Source: Proteiniphilum sp. UBA4977
Lineage (GTDB): Bacteria > Bacteroidota > Bacteroidia > Bacteroidales > Dysgonomonadaceae
DNA: 19,633 nucleotides
Assembly: GCA_002398565.1 (NCBI GenBank)
Contig: DGZP01000022.1
Location: 52,777 to 72,409, forward strand
Reading direction: 5' to 3'
Shown: piece by piece, positions 6,298-14,937 of the stretch
Numbering within the stretch: the stretch's first letter is position 1
Layout of the letters: each line of letters starts with the position of its first letter
Made by a program: the position numbers and the translations under genes
The notes under the pieces: model-generated
Database searches by the model: none
Told to the model about the DNA's origin: nothing
The model's input: only the letters and a program-made list of their open reading frames with translations

Positions 6298-7790
6298 TAT
6301 TTAACCAATTTCTCTATAGCAGTCCTGGTCTCCGGTAAGGAAGGAAGCAGGTGGTGACCAAAATCTACCATTACGCCCTCTTTGTTGAACAGGAGATAAT
6401 AGGGAATACCCCTTGCATTGAATCGTTTCATTACATCTTGCCATTCTTTATCTGTTAAATAGAGATGGATGCCCGATAGTTCATACTTGTTGATGGTCTC
6501 TTTCCACTGCAGATCCGTGCCGCCGATATTCAAATAGACAAAAGTAACCGGTTGATCGGAAAAATAATCGGAAAGTTTTTTGCTGTCGGGCATCTGTCTG
6601 ATGCAAGGTCCGCACCATGGAGCCCAGATGTCGATATAGAGCACTTGCCCCGGATTTTCATCAATAATTTGTTTGACAATGTTGAATGAATCTTGCGGAT
6701 GTACTCCAGCACCGGATCTCTCCAGTAGATCTCTCCCCATTACTGTATTGGAATAGATTGTTGGATTTGCTTTGTACGCTTTAATTCGGTTGTATTCCTT
6801 TTGCAATGCAGCACGCAGGAAAGGATGCGTGATCAGTCGGTTCAATTGCGCTTCGTTCTCTTCTATTTCCTGCGTATTGTTTGCCTTGGTACTGAACCCA
6901 AGATGCGTAGCAATTGCAAATTGGGAGAAGAAAGGATTATCGGGAACCTCTTGAAATAGCTTCAATGTCTCCGTTATTGAGAGGGCTACCTTGCTCTCTT
7001 TGGGTACGGGATCGGAACCCATTCTCTTCCTTAGGATGTATCGTGCCATGACATCAAAATAACTGCTCAAAATCATCGTTTCATCGATTGTCTTTTCAAC
7101 TTCCGGAAGGAACGCATAATAGGTCTCCCTTTCTGTAAACTCCTCTTTCGTTCGCAAGAAATGCTGAAAAGGGAAGAAAAGTAATGCATGATAATAATCG
7201 AGTCTGATTTGTTTCTCAGCCCAACGATTAAACAATTCCGACGTGTTGAATTCTTTCTGGAAGAGGCTCAGTTTTTCAACGGTCTCTTCCAACTGTTTAT
7301 CGCACGCCTCTTTGTACTCCAAATAGGGGAGATCATACGAAAAATTAAAACGTCCGAGGTATCTGTTTCTGAATTGTGCGATTTGTCGGTTTACCTCGGC
7401 TGCCGAGCCCGAAAACCGAGAATTGGTAATATCGGAAAAATCATGTTCAATGTAGAGCGTATCACCCGGTGCAATCATCAGTTGATCTTCTATGGGAGTG
7501 AGAAAAAGCTCGCGCGGTACTATGGGATAAATTGTAAAACGAAACTCACCGGAAGAGTCTATGGGCGACACGTGCACTTCCCCGGTAACAGAAAAGTCGG
7601 GCAAGGTAAGCGTTACCTCCTTTATATGCGGATAGACCTGCAGGTTCAGGATTTTACCCTCAACAATGGCTGCTTCACCCCTGTCCGTTTCCTGCTGAGC
7701 GGAAAAGGGAGGATATTTCGTTGCTTTTTCCTGATTACAGGCTATTCCTACAACAAGCATGAAGGAAATAAGAAAATGTCTGCTCTTCAT
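6297..7790 (-). CDS. TlpA-family thioredoxin lipoprotein
   Basis: The product has 497 residues. A lipoprotein signal ends at C18 (VVGIAC-NQ), so the protein is probably anchored to a membrane facing the periplasm. Residues 35-125 form a beta-rich region (VEGKILNLQVYPHIKEVTL, GDTLYIEHDF) like the N-terminal region of Bacteroidota DUF4369/TlpA proteins. Residues about 130-360 are helical. The thioredoxin domain starts near 380 with LYIDIWAPWCGPCIRQM (C393, C396) and has the cis-proline in NARGIPYYLLF. This redoxin domain is closest, among those here, to that of the 693-aa protein, which shares the W-x6-7-FNARG/LNARG pattern. Its likely task is reducing disulfides of exported proteins. It lies 56 bases after a permease gene. 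Confidence 0.88.
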   Translation of the reverse strand: MKSRHFLISFMLVVGIACNQEKATKYPPFSAQQETDRGEAAIVEGKILNLQVYPHIKEVTLTLPDFSVTGEVHVSPIDSSGEFRFTIYPIVPRELFLTPIEDQLMIAPGDTLYIEHDFSDITNSRFSGSAAEVNRQIAQFRNRYLGRFNFSYDLPYLEYKEACDKQLEETVEKLSLFQKEFNTSELFNRWAEKQIRLDYYHALLFFPFQHFLRTKEEFTERETYYAFLPEVEKTIDETMILSSYFDVMARYILRKRMGSDPVPKESKVALSITETLKLFQEVPDNPFFSQFAIATHLGFSTKANNTQEIEENEAQLNRLITHPFLRAALQKEYNRIKAYKANPTIYSNTVMGRDLLERSGAGVHPQDSFNIVKQIIDENPGQVLYIDIWAPWCGPCIRQMPDSKKLSDYFSDQPVTFVYLNIGGTDLQWKETINKYELSGIHLYLTDKEWQDVMKRFNARGIPYYLLFNKEGVMVDFGHHLLPSLPETRTAIEKLVK

Positions 7791-7846
7791 ACGATTTTTT
7801 TATTTTTCAGTATGGTGAATGGAATTTGTTCTATCGACTACGAATT

Positions 7847-10357
7847 TTACACTTCCGACTTGAACACTTTCGCAGGATTAATCCTTGTTGCCTTTCTCAC
7901 CTGCAATGTGAGAGTCAGCAGCGAAATCCCTGTCACAGCAATCCCGGATAACGCAAACAGCCACCATGAGATCGTTGCTTTATAGGCAACAGTTTCCAGA
8001 TATTTATGGATGGCAAGGCAGGATAGGGGAACAGATATTAAAAACGAACCCAAAAGAAGAAGTAGATATTTTTTTAACAACATGATCATAATATCTTTTC
8101 TTGTGGCTCCATTTATTTTCCGCAAAGCTATTTCACGATATCTTTGCTGGATATCGAACAGGGAAAGGGCAAGCAGGCCCAGACAGGAGATAAATATTGC
8201 CAACATGGTAAATAGGGTATATGCATTGCTCACCCGTTTGTCCTTTTCGTAGAGTCTGGCAATATTTTCTTCGAGTAAACTGTATTTGAAGTCGGCATTG
8301 CCATTTATTTCGCTGTGCAACTCTTCTAAATAAGCCGCAGCCTCCTTCTCTTTTCCGGGTATGTATCGTCCCATCAAAAAGCTGAATGGATTTGCCCGCT
8401 CATAATAGATAAAAACCATTGGTAACGTGGATTTTGAAAGATGCCCTGTATTGAAGTCTTTTATTATGCCCACGATTTCATAGGGGGGATTAAGACTCAT
8501 GTCAAGTTCAGTTTTAGAAGTTGTCCACATTCTTCTTTGAAACTGCAGGCGTTCTGCATGAATGTCTTCTATGTGAAACATCCTCATGGCAGCTTCGTTG
8601 ATAATGCATTTGTACTGTTCAAAAACATCGGTGGAGTCCCAGAGGCGACCTTCTACAAGTTGAAAGTCGAAGAAATTCATGTAGGGGAGATCAGTAAACT
8701 CTACGCACACCTGTTTGTAATCCTCCTTACCGGCAAGACTAACCGGGTAAATCGCTTCTGACCTATAAGGTGGTTTTCCTTTCGCCCATTCAGTAAACAG
8801 GGGAGACCCGTTCATTTTCTGATTGATAAGCTGTTCGTTGTTTCTTACCGTTTGCGCATGTCTGCTCAGGGACTCCGGAGACGACAGGTCCAGCAGAGGC
8901 ATGCTCATCAGGGTACACATCATTACGTTTTCGGTATTATATCCCAAATCGGCACCCAACATAAAACGCAATTGTTTTACAAAAAATAGGGATATCACCA
9001 ACAGCCCAAAAGTGATCATGTACTGAAGGAATAGAAATATTTTGCGCGATACCATTGAGCCTCTTCCCATATGAACAGATTGTAAGGAAGTGATGGATGG
9101 CGTGAAGGAGTATCGTAAAAATGGGTAAATTGATGTGATGAAAGGTAATAGCAATAGAATGGCAACTGAAAGGAAAATATTATACTGAATATTTTGTATT
9201 ACTTTGAATACCAGCTTATTGTCAAGCAATGTCTCAAAAATTTCTATGAACCACCAGCTGAAAAACAGGGCTACGACTGTCATGATCAGATTCTCAATGT
9301 AGATATGGCCAAAGATATGGAGTGGGCTGGCACCATGTATTTTATGAACCCCAAATTCGCGACCACGTCGCATGGATACTACCTGATAGATATTGATGAA
9401 GTTGAAGACTCCGACCAGCAAGATAAATATTGCTACCAAAGACAACACTTTCAGGCCTCCCGAACCACTTCGTAGAAACACCGGATTTTCATATTTATAC
9501 AGGGTATGGGTTTGATTAGAATAAAAATCATCGAAAGGATAGAGTTGAAATCTGCCCTGTTCATTATATGCCCGAATATGAATAAACTCACTCTGTTTTT
9601 GATTTATCTTTTTTGCGTCAGATCTATCGTACAGCATAACAAGTTCTTGTCCTGACCTATACCAGTTTTCCTTGAGGTCGATGTTGAGTAGTAAATCGAA
9701 ATTAAACGATGTTTTGGTTGATGGTTCACCCATCACTCCAATAATTTGCAGAGGTTCTCCCTGCGTGTATGTGATCACTTTTCCTATCGGATTTTCATGA
9801 CCGAACATTTTTTTTGCAAGCTCCTTTTTAAGGACCACATCATTGGGTTGCTTGAATTCAGCTGTTCCCAAAAGGATAGGGTAGGGCAAGATTTTTATGA
9901 AATTGCTGTCTGCAACGATTGAATTAACGATGTATCTGTTTTCATCAAATGAAATTCTGTCATCTTCCAGGTCCATAAAATAGGAAGCCATTTCAATGGC
10001 AGGGTCTTCCATAATCTTATTCTCATTGAATGTATTTTCAACATGCTCTATGGCGGCAAATAAAGGTTGTCCGTTCTGAAATTCTATGGAGGAGATAAAG
10101 GTCCTGTCGATATCTTTCGCAAAATGATTCACCGTTGTCTCCTGATGCACGTACCGGGCAACGATGATGACACATGCCAGACTGATTGCCAATCCCAGTA
10201 TATTGACCAACGTGTATATCCGAAACTTATTTAGTGCACGGAGTGATGTTTTAAGTAGTTTCATCCTGCTGAATTTTACGAAATGATTTTGGACAGGACC
10301 TTTCTCCCTGAATAGTTTAAACTGACTTATGAGGTGATATTCAGATTTCTTTTTCAA
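7847..10357 (-). CDS. MacB/FtsX-type ABC transporter permease
   Basis: The product has 836 residues and the eight-helix double-module layout common in Bacteroidota. Helix 1 is at about 47-70, followed by a MacB periplasmic core domain to 300. Helices 2-4 lie at about 303-327, 353-373 and 392-412, and helix 5 at 437-462. A second periplasmic domain is followed by helices 6-8 at about 711-735, 764-784 and 795-820. Coupling segments follow helix 2 (REFGVHKIHGAS) and helix 6 (REIALRKINGAT). The C-terminus NPAKVFKSEV is typical. There is no ATPase domain, so a separate ATP-binding protein is needed. The first 31 residues are unusual; starting at M32 (10264) would give the standard N-terminus and leave a 76-base gap, whereas the ATG at 10357 overlaps the upstream TlpA gene by 17 bases. 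Confidence 0.88.
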   Translation of the reverse strand: MKKKSEYHLISQFKLFREKGPVQNHFVKFSRMKLLKTSLRALNKFRIYTLVNILGLAISLACVIIVARYVHQETTVNHFAKDIDRTFISSIEFQNGQPLFAAIEHVENTFNENKIMEDPAIEMASYFMDLEDDRISFDENRYIVNSIVADSNFIKILPYPILLGTAEFKQPNDVVLKKELAKKMFGHENPIGKVITYTQGEPLQIIGVMGEPSTKTSFNFDLLLNIDLKENWYRSGQELVMLYDRSDAKKINQKQSEFIHIRAYNEQGRFQLYPFDDFYSNQTHTLYKYENPVFLRSGSGGLKVLSLVAIFILLVGVFNFINIYQVVSMRRGREFGVHKIHGASPLHIFGHIYIENLIMTVVALFFSWWFIEIFETLLDNKLVFKVIQNIQYNIFLSVAILLLLPFITSIYPFLRYSFTPSITSLQSVHMGRGSMVSRKIFLFLQYMITFGLLVISLFFVKQLRFMLGADLGYNTENVMMCTLMSMPLLDLSSPESLSRHAQTVRNNEQLINQKMNGSPLFTEWAKGKPPYRSEAIYPVSLAGKEDYKQVCVEFTDLPYMNFFDFQLVEGRLWDSTDVFEQYKCIINEAAMRMFHIEDIHAERLQFQRRMWTTSKTELDMSLNPPYEIVGIIKDFNTGHLSKSTLPMVFIYYERANPFSFLMGRYIPGKEKEAAAYLEELHSEINGNADFKYSLLEENIARLYEKDKRVSNAYTLFTMLAIFISCLGLLALSLFDIQQRYREIALRKINGATRKDIMIMLLKKYLLLLLGSFLISVPLSCLAIHKYLETVAYKATISWWLFALSGIAVTGISLLTLTLQVRKATRINPAKVFKSEV

Positions 10358-12422
10358 GAGCCTTCATCAATTCCCTTTTCATGGTATCCGGCCCCGGAAA
10401 TCCTACAGAATGGAATGAGTGATTTCCTTCCCTGTCGATGATAATATAAGTGGGCACTCCTCTTGCGTTGAGGCTTTCACTCAGGTAATCCCATTGAGCC
10501 TGGTTCACCCTGTAGTGTACTCCTTTTAAATCAACAATCATATTCTTCCAGGTGTTTTCAGGAGAGTTTTCACCTGCCAGATACAAGTAAACCAAATCCT
10601 CTTCATCTGCCAACTGCACCTTTAGCGGCTCCATGGAAATGTTGGCAGAGCGACAGGGTCCGCACCAAGTAGCCCATACATCCACCAGGATAACTTTGCC
10701 TTTAAAAGGCTTCAGCATCTCCACAAAGAGTTCCTCATCTGCGTTTGTGGGCGTATTCAGTACCGTGAAGCCGGTTTTCTTTTTATTCTCCTCTATTTTA
10801 GCAAGGAGCATCTCGTTCTCTTCCAGGATTATCTGTTTCACGATCTTCGGATATGTGGAAAGTTTGCCTTTCTGCTCGTCGGTTAAAGGATTAAAATCCT
10901 GTATGGAGGTGCCTAACTTTTGCGCTTTTATCAAATCGAGTAATAATGCCGTATCGGTTCTCCACATCCGAGATAAATACCCTTCTCCAAATTGAGATTG
11001 TGCAATCTCATCCGATAATGATTTATATTTTCCCGACAACAATCCGGTGGCGTTGCTATTTTCCATTTTTTCACCCTTTTCCAGTTGTGAAAGATATCTG
11101 CTGAAAACCTCTCTGTCGGCCTCCTCCACGTCTTTATGCTGAATCAACATACGAATAACAATATATGGATCGCCGACATCTTCCCGTGCGTAACTTATAC
11201 TGCGTACATACTGGGAGATGTTTGGGAGCAGCAGCAGATACATTTCATCGTAAGGTAAAAGGCGGTAATAATCGTTGTAATCATTTTCTCTTTTTTCTGC
11301 GACATATGCTTTTTGCGCTTCTTCCCAACTGGTTTTATTTTTAATTGCGTATGCCTGCAACCATTCACTCTCAGCATAAGTAAGCTTGTTGGTCAACAGG
11401 AATGTTTCCGTGGCATTTGCTATATTCCTTGCAAGGGGGCAGATATCGAGCGTATTGTTGTGTGAAATACTTTCACGGTATTTCCCCATCATAAAATCTT
11501 TGTATTCGTTCACGCTCATTTGTAGGGTCGTGTCAATATAATCTTGCTGAAGCTTTGTGAACGAGATCTCTTTATTTGCCAAGTCTTTGTTCAGTTTTGC
11601 AAGATAACCGGCATAGTAATACTTTTCTCCGGAAGAACGTTTATCCTGAAGTAATCTACTGCTTTCACGATATATTTCAGGCAGATTGACAAATATTTTG
11701 GATTCTTTCCCCGGTGCTACTTTTATGGGAATGTATGCAGCCTGGGAAGAAAGAAACAGGTTTGTCGGACTATATACGGTGATCAGGGTACTGAATGCGC
11801 CATTGTCATCGACCTCTACCGGAACTTTGTTCTCTCTCCCGGTGATGGGATTGGTATAAGTCAACTCCCAATGCAGCGTTCCCGGCAAGTACTCCGCGAT
11901 TGTGCCACTTACTGTTGCATCACCCTTGCTCCATTTTATCTCAAAATCCTCTTCCGACTGATGTGCTTGCAAATACTCTTCCGGAATCTCTGTTAAAACT
12001 GAATATTGGTTGCTCAGGTTAATACCCCATATCTTGAAACAATCTTTGCAGTCGCTTTCAATAAAATCGAACGATTCCGTATCCATTGGTAGTGGGTCGA
12101 ATGTGAGTGTGAACGACGCCTTCCCCGATTTAGGCATCCAAAACAGGGAGTCCAGCTCAATTCCTTCTCCATTCCGGATCATGTATTTCTTTCCATCGGC
12201 CTGCAGATAGCTGTCCGATACAATTTTAATCCAGTAGCCGGGTCTGAAGAATGCCTCCACATTGAGCACCGTAGCCGTGTCGGTCAGCACCACCTTTCCG
12301 ATTTCAACGATTCGGGTATTGGAAAACGAGGCCCCGGGTAATTCCACAGTTTTTGTTTGTGCCTTTATACTTGTTGCTGCCAGTATAAGTAGCGTGATCA
12401 ACAATAAATGTCTGGTTTTCAT
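10341..12422 (-). CDS. Large TlpA-family thioredoxin with an extra CxxC
   Basis: The product has 693 residues, long for the family. A cleavable signal peptide (MKTRHLLLITLLILAATSIKAQ) sends it to the periplasm. Residues about 24-130 form a beta-rich domain that ends with C125-K-D-C128, a second CxxC pair outside the redoxin domain. A further beta region spans about 160-245, and a helical region spans 250-560. The thioredoxin domain carries LVDVWATWCGPCRSAN (C587, C590) and the cis-proline in NARGVPTYIIIDREG. The redoxin domain is related to that of the 497-aa lipoprotein on the other side of the permease. It probably reduces periplasmic disulfides; the purpose of the extra CxxC is unknown. 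The start lies 16 bases after the previous gene. Confidence 0.88.
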   Translation of the reverse strand: MKTRHLLLITLLILAATSIKAQTKTVELPGASFSNTRIVEIGKVVLTDTATVLNVEAFFRPGYWIKIVSDSYLQADGKKYMIRNGEGIELDSLFWMPKSGKASFTLTFDPLPMDTESFDFIESDCKDCFKIWGINLSNQYSVLTEIPEEYLQAHQSEEDFEIKWSKGDATVSGTIAEYLPGTLHWELTYTNPITGRENKVPVEVDDNGAFSTLITVYSPTNLFLSSQAAYIPIKVAPGKESKIFVNLPEIYRESSRLLQDKRSSGEKYYYAGYLAKLNKDLANKEISFTKLQQDYIDTTLQMSVNEYKDFMMGKYRESISHNNTLDICPLARNIANATETFLLTNKLTYAESEWLQAYAIKNKTSWEEAQKAYVAEKRENDYNDYYRLLPYDEMYLLLLPNISQYVRSISYAREDVGDPYIVIRMLIQHKDVEEADREVFSRYLSQLEKGEKMENSNATGLLSGKYKSLSDEIAQSQFGEGYLSRMWRTDTALLLDLIKAQKLGTSIQDFNPLTDEQKGKLSTYPKIVKQIILEENEMLLAKIEENKKKTGFTVLNTPTNADEELFVEMLKPFKGKVILVDVWATWCGPCRSANISMEPLKVQLADEEDLVYLYLAGENSPENTWKNMIVDLKGVHYRVNQAQWDYLSESLNARGVPTYIIIDREGNHSFHSVGFPGPDTMKRELMKALEKEI

Positions 12423-12438
12423 TTTGGTCTGATTTTAA

Positions 12439-13656
12439 TTATTTATTAAGAAGTCCATCAATCTCTTTTCTTATTTCGTTATCTGTTGTGTTTTCTGCAT
12501 AACCTTCAAAAACTTTCGTGATTACACGTTTTTCATTTAAGATAAAAAATTGGGGTACCCCCATGGCATTATATGCCTGAGTAATACTATCCTCTGATTT
12601 TAAAAATAGATATGTAAATTGATTTTTTTTCTTATAGTTCTGTAATGTTTGAATTTTTCCACTCCATGTTTCAATGCTTGCTACAGTTAGTAGATCTTCC
12701 GGATATTCTTTTGATATTTTTTCCATGAACGGTATAGACGCATAACAAGGACCACACCCGATTCCTGTAAACTGCAGAAGTATTGCTTTGCTTTTCATAT
12801 CTTGTAAAGAAACCTTATCATCTTGGGTATCAATGAGTTCAAAATCAGGTGCAATTCTACCCTCCAGTTCGTTACTCTTTCGATTATTTCTATTTTCCAA
12901 TGCATCATTATAGGATAAAATTTTATAATCAGAAGGGAAATAGTCGGAAACGTGAAAATCTTCGATTTTCATTTTGTTAAATTCTGGATTGGATACAATG
13001 CTTTCGGTTATGTTATGTGACATTTCTCGACGAAATTTATACGGGAGATTTGTTTTTTTATCAATCCAGATTTCGTAAATGGATGTAGGATCCTCACCAA
13101 ACATTGGTGCATCTGGAATTTTATATGCTTTACCGAAAAATTCAACTTGTCGATCTTCATGAATGGTTAGTTTTACATGCCAGTAGTTGTCATTTTCCAG
13201 TTTATCGACTGTTATGCTGTCCGAAGTAGTCAAAATATATTTAATAATATTCTTGGTATAATTGTAAAATGGAGGAGAAACAAGGCGGAATGGCAAATTA
13301 AATCTATTGACACTAAAATTATCAATTCCTAAAGTTTTTGATTCATCCCAAACTACTATTCTGACATTTCCATCGTAAGCACTAAAAAGAGTTGTGTCGT
13401 CCGCTTTCAAACTAACAAAACTGGCACCTATGGTTGTATCAACAGGATTATGGTATTCATATACATAGTAACAAAAATCATATACCGGATCATCATCATA
13501 AGGATTCCATGCTAATTGTTCTATTTGATAAGTAGCTGATTCAATTTTCTCAAGATTATTCAATACCGTTTCAAGATAATTATCTTTGTTAGTTTGTGAA
13601 CAGAAAATAAACGCGTTCGCAAGAACGAATAGGAGTAAAAATGTTTTTGCTTTCAT
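12439..13656 (-). CDS. TlpA-family redoxin lipoprotein with an unassigned N-terminal domain
   Basis: The frame is open from a GTG at 13710, but the ATG at 13654-13656 gives a proper lipoprotein signal (KAKTFLLLFVLANAFIFC), so that start is used; the product is then 405 residues. After the lipid cysteine, about 230 residues form a beta-rich domain with alternating strands (YEIWIDKKTNLPYKFRREM is typical of LolA-like or MucB/RseB-like lipoprotein-binding folds, by pattern only). The redoxin domain follows: GRIAPDFELID, then LLQFTGIGCGPCYASIPFME with CGPC, and the cis-proline in GVPQFFILNEKRVI. The DNA is much more AT-rich than the following 693-aa gene. The upstream gene ends 53 bases before this start. 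Confidence 0.85.
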   Translation of the reverse strand: MKAKTFLLLFVLANAFIFCSQTNKDNYLETVLNNLEKIESATYQIEQLAWNPYDDDPVYDFCYYVYEYHNPVDTTIGASFVSLKADDTTLFSAYDGNVRIVVWDESKTLGIDNFSVNRFNLPFRLVSPPFYNYTKNIIKYILTTSDSITVDKLENDNYWHVKLTIHEDRQVEFFGKAYKIPDAPMFGEDPTSIYEIWIDKKTNLPYKFRREMSHNITESIVSNPEFNKMKIEDFHVSDYFPSDYKILSYNDALENRNNRKSNELEGRIAPDFELIDTQDDKVSLQDMKSKAILLQFTGIGCGPCYASIPFMEKISKEYPEDLLTVASIETWSGKIQTLQNYKKKNQFTYLFLKSEDSITQAYNAMGVPQFFILNEKRVITKVFEGYAENTTDNEIRKEIDGLLNK

Positions 13657-13709
13657 AATTATTCGATTTGTACAAAGCAGATACTTTTTGCATGAGATGT
13701 AATTTTTCA

Positions 13710-14894
13710 CTAAATATCTTTCAATTTCTCTTTTAAAGAACCTTTACCATAACCAGACCACATCTCTTGCACGATGCCATCGGGAGAAATAAGTACATAA
13801 AAAGGAATCCCATAAACACCGTAAAAACTTGGATAACCCTCCATACCTAAATGATCTGTCAGGTTTACCCAAGGCAGTTGGTGCTTTTTCAATCCCTCTT
13901 CCCAAATTTCATATGTATCAACAGTTATGCTGACAATGGTGAGCCGTTCTTCTTTCTCCTTATACAACTCCTTCATTTCAGGAAAAGCCTCAATACAGGG
14001 CCTGCAGCCGATACTCCAGAAATCGATCAGAATGTACTTTCCTTTATACTCCTCTGCGATTTTGTGAGGAATGCCTTCCGGATCGAACAGTTCTGCAGAT
14101 GCCATTTTATCACCCGGTTTTATTACTTCAAATGGAAAAATATAGCGATAAATTAGTTTACCCTTTCTGCTTTGTTTTTGTTTATCACTCATTTTATTAT
14201 ATAGGTTTTGTAGCTGGCTCCAATTTTCTTCCGGGTAATTGGAAATTATTGAGGATGTGGATGCTGATTGGGCATAAACAGCCAGACGACTTATCCAACT
14301 TTCCGTAATTGGCTGAGATAACATGATTTCAAAGATTTTACGATGTTCTATAAAAGATAAACTTTGAAATTCTTTATTGAGTCTTTGTCCTTCGGATCTG
14401 AATGCTTGTTTTTCACTTTCATCGACAGTACTTCTACCCTTACTTATATTGTAATAATAAAGTACAAAAAGAGAATCAGACTCTGCTCCCGATTCCTTTA
14501 AAACATTCCGATACAACTCTTCCTCCTGTTGTTCTTTTAAATTACCATCTACATCCCACGTACTAAGATAATGCCCTTTACCCGATATTTTAGTTTGTGA
14601 ACCCGGTGCAATCCATATCTTAATAGATTTCATGGGATATTTTTCACCAAACGCGATTAAACTGACTTCTTCCAATGAATCGACTACACCCTCCAACAAA
14701 AATGTCCCGTTATAGATGGTATCTCGCATAAAAGTGATTCCAACCGATCCTTCTACCTTATTGAGTAGAATAATTCCCCCATCCGGTACTCCGGCAATGT
14801 TGCCTGTAATTTTAAAGGTATTGTTTGACTGACTGTAAGCATTAAATGAAAGAGATGTCAGCAAAATACATAGTAAACAATCAATTGATTTCAT
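13710..14894 (-). CDS. DUF4369-TlpA thioredoxin-like protein, CRPC active site
   Basis: The product has 394 residues with a cleavable signal peptide (MKSIDCLLCILLTSLSFNAYS). Residues about 26-110 match the DUF4369 pattern (FKITGNIAGVPDGGIILLNKVEG, then DTIYNGTFLLEG, then WIAPGSQTKISGKG). A helical linker follows. The redoxin domain starts near 260 with GDKMASAELFDPEGI and has the active site DFWSIGCRPC (C297, C300), with arginine where most members have glycine, and the cis-proline in GIPFYVLI. Proteins of this design are usually periplasmic disulfide reductases in Bacteroidota; the client is unknown. It lies between a MacB permease (43 bases upstream) and the lipoprotein redoxin. Confidence 0.9.
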   Translation of the reverse strand: MKSIDCLLCILLTSLSFNAYSQSNNTFKITGNIAGVPDGGIILLNKVEGSVGITFMRDTIYNGTFLLEGVVDSLEEVSLIAFGEKYPMKSIKIWIAPGSQTKISGKGHYLSTWDVDGNLKEQQEEELYRNVLKESGAESDSLFVLYYYNISKGRSTVDESEKQAFRSEGQRLNKEFQSLSFIEHRKIFEIMLSQPITESWISRLAVYAQSASTSSIISNYPEENWSQLQNLYNKMSDKQKQSRKGKLIYRYIFPFEVIKPGDKMASAELFDPEGIPHKIAEEYKGKYILIDFWSIGCRPCIEAFPEMKELYKEKEERLTIVSITVDTYEIWEEGLKKHQLPWVNLTDHLGMEGYPSFYGVYGIPFYVLISPDGIVQEMWSGYGKGSLKEKLKDI

Positions 14895-14919
14895 CTTATT
14901 CTTTTTAAATGAAGATTCA

Positions 14920-14927
14920 CAAACTTA
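14920..14927 (-). promoter_or_regulatory. Possible internal promoter -7 element within the array
   Basis: On the minus strand TAAGTTTG matches TAnnTTTG exactly and lies 26-33 bases before the DUF4369-TlpA start, in the only gap of the upper array long enough to hold one. No TTG lies 19-20 bases upstream, so the match may be chance. If real it would let the redoxins be expressed without the two upstream permeases. Confidence 0.25.
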
Positions 14928-14937
14928 AAAATATAGT

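Noticed and set aside
7188..7985. A 265-codon plus-strand open frame
   Set aside because: It lies antisense to the TlpA lipoprotein and the end of a permease, both strongly supported by motifs; its translation shows no domain.
14895..14937. Search for a small secreted or double-glycine leader peptide gene inside the redoxin-permease array
   Set aside because: All gaps in the array are too short (the longest are about 40-80 bases) and none holds a peptide frame, so a precursor-peptide system cannot be supported from this window.
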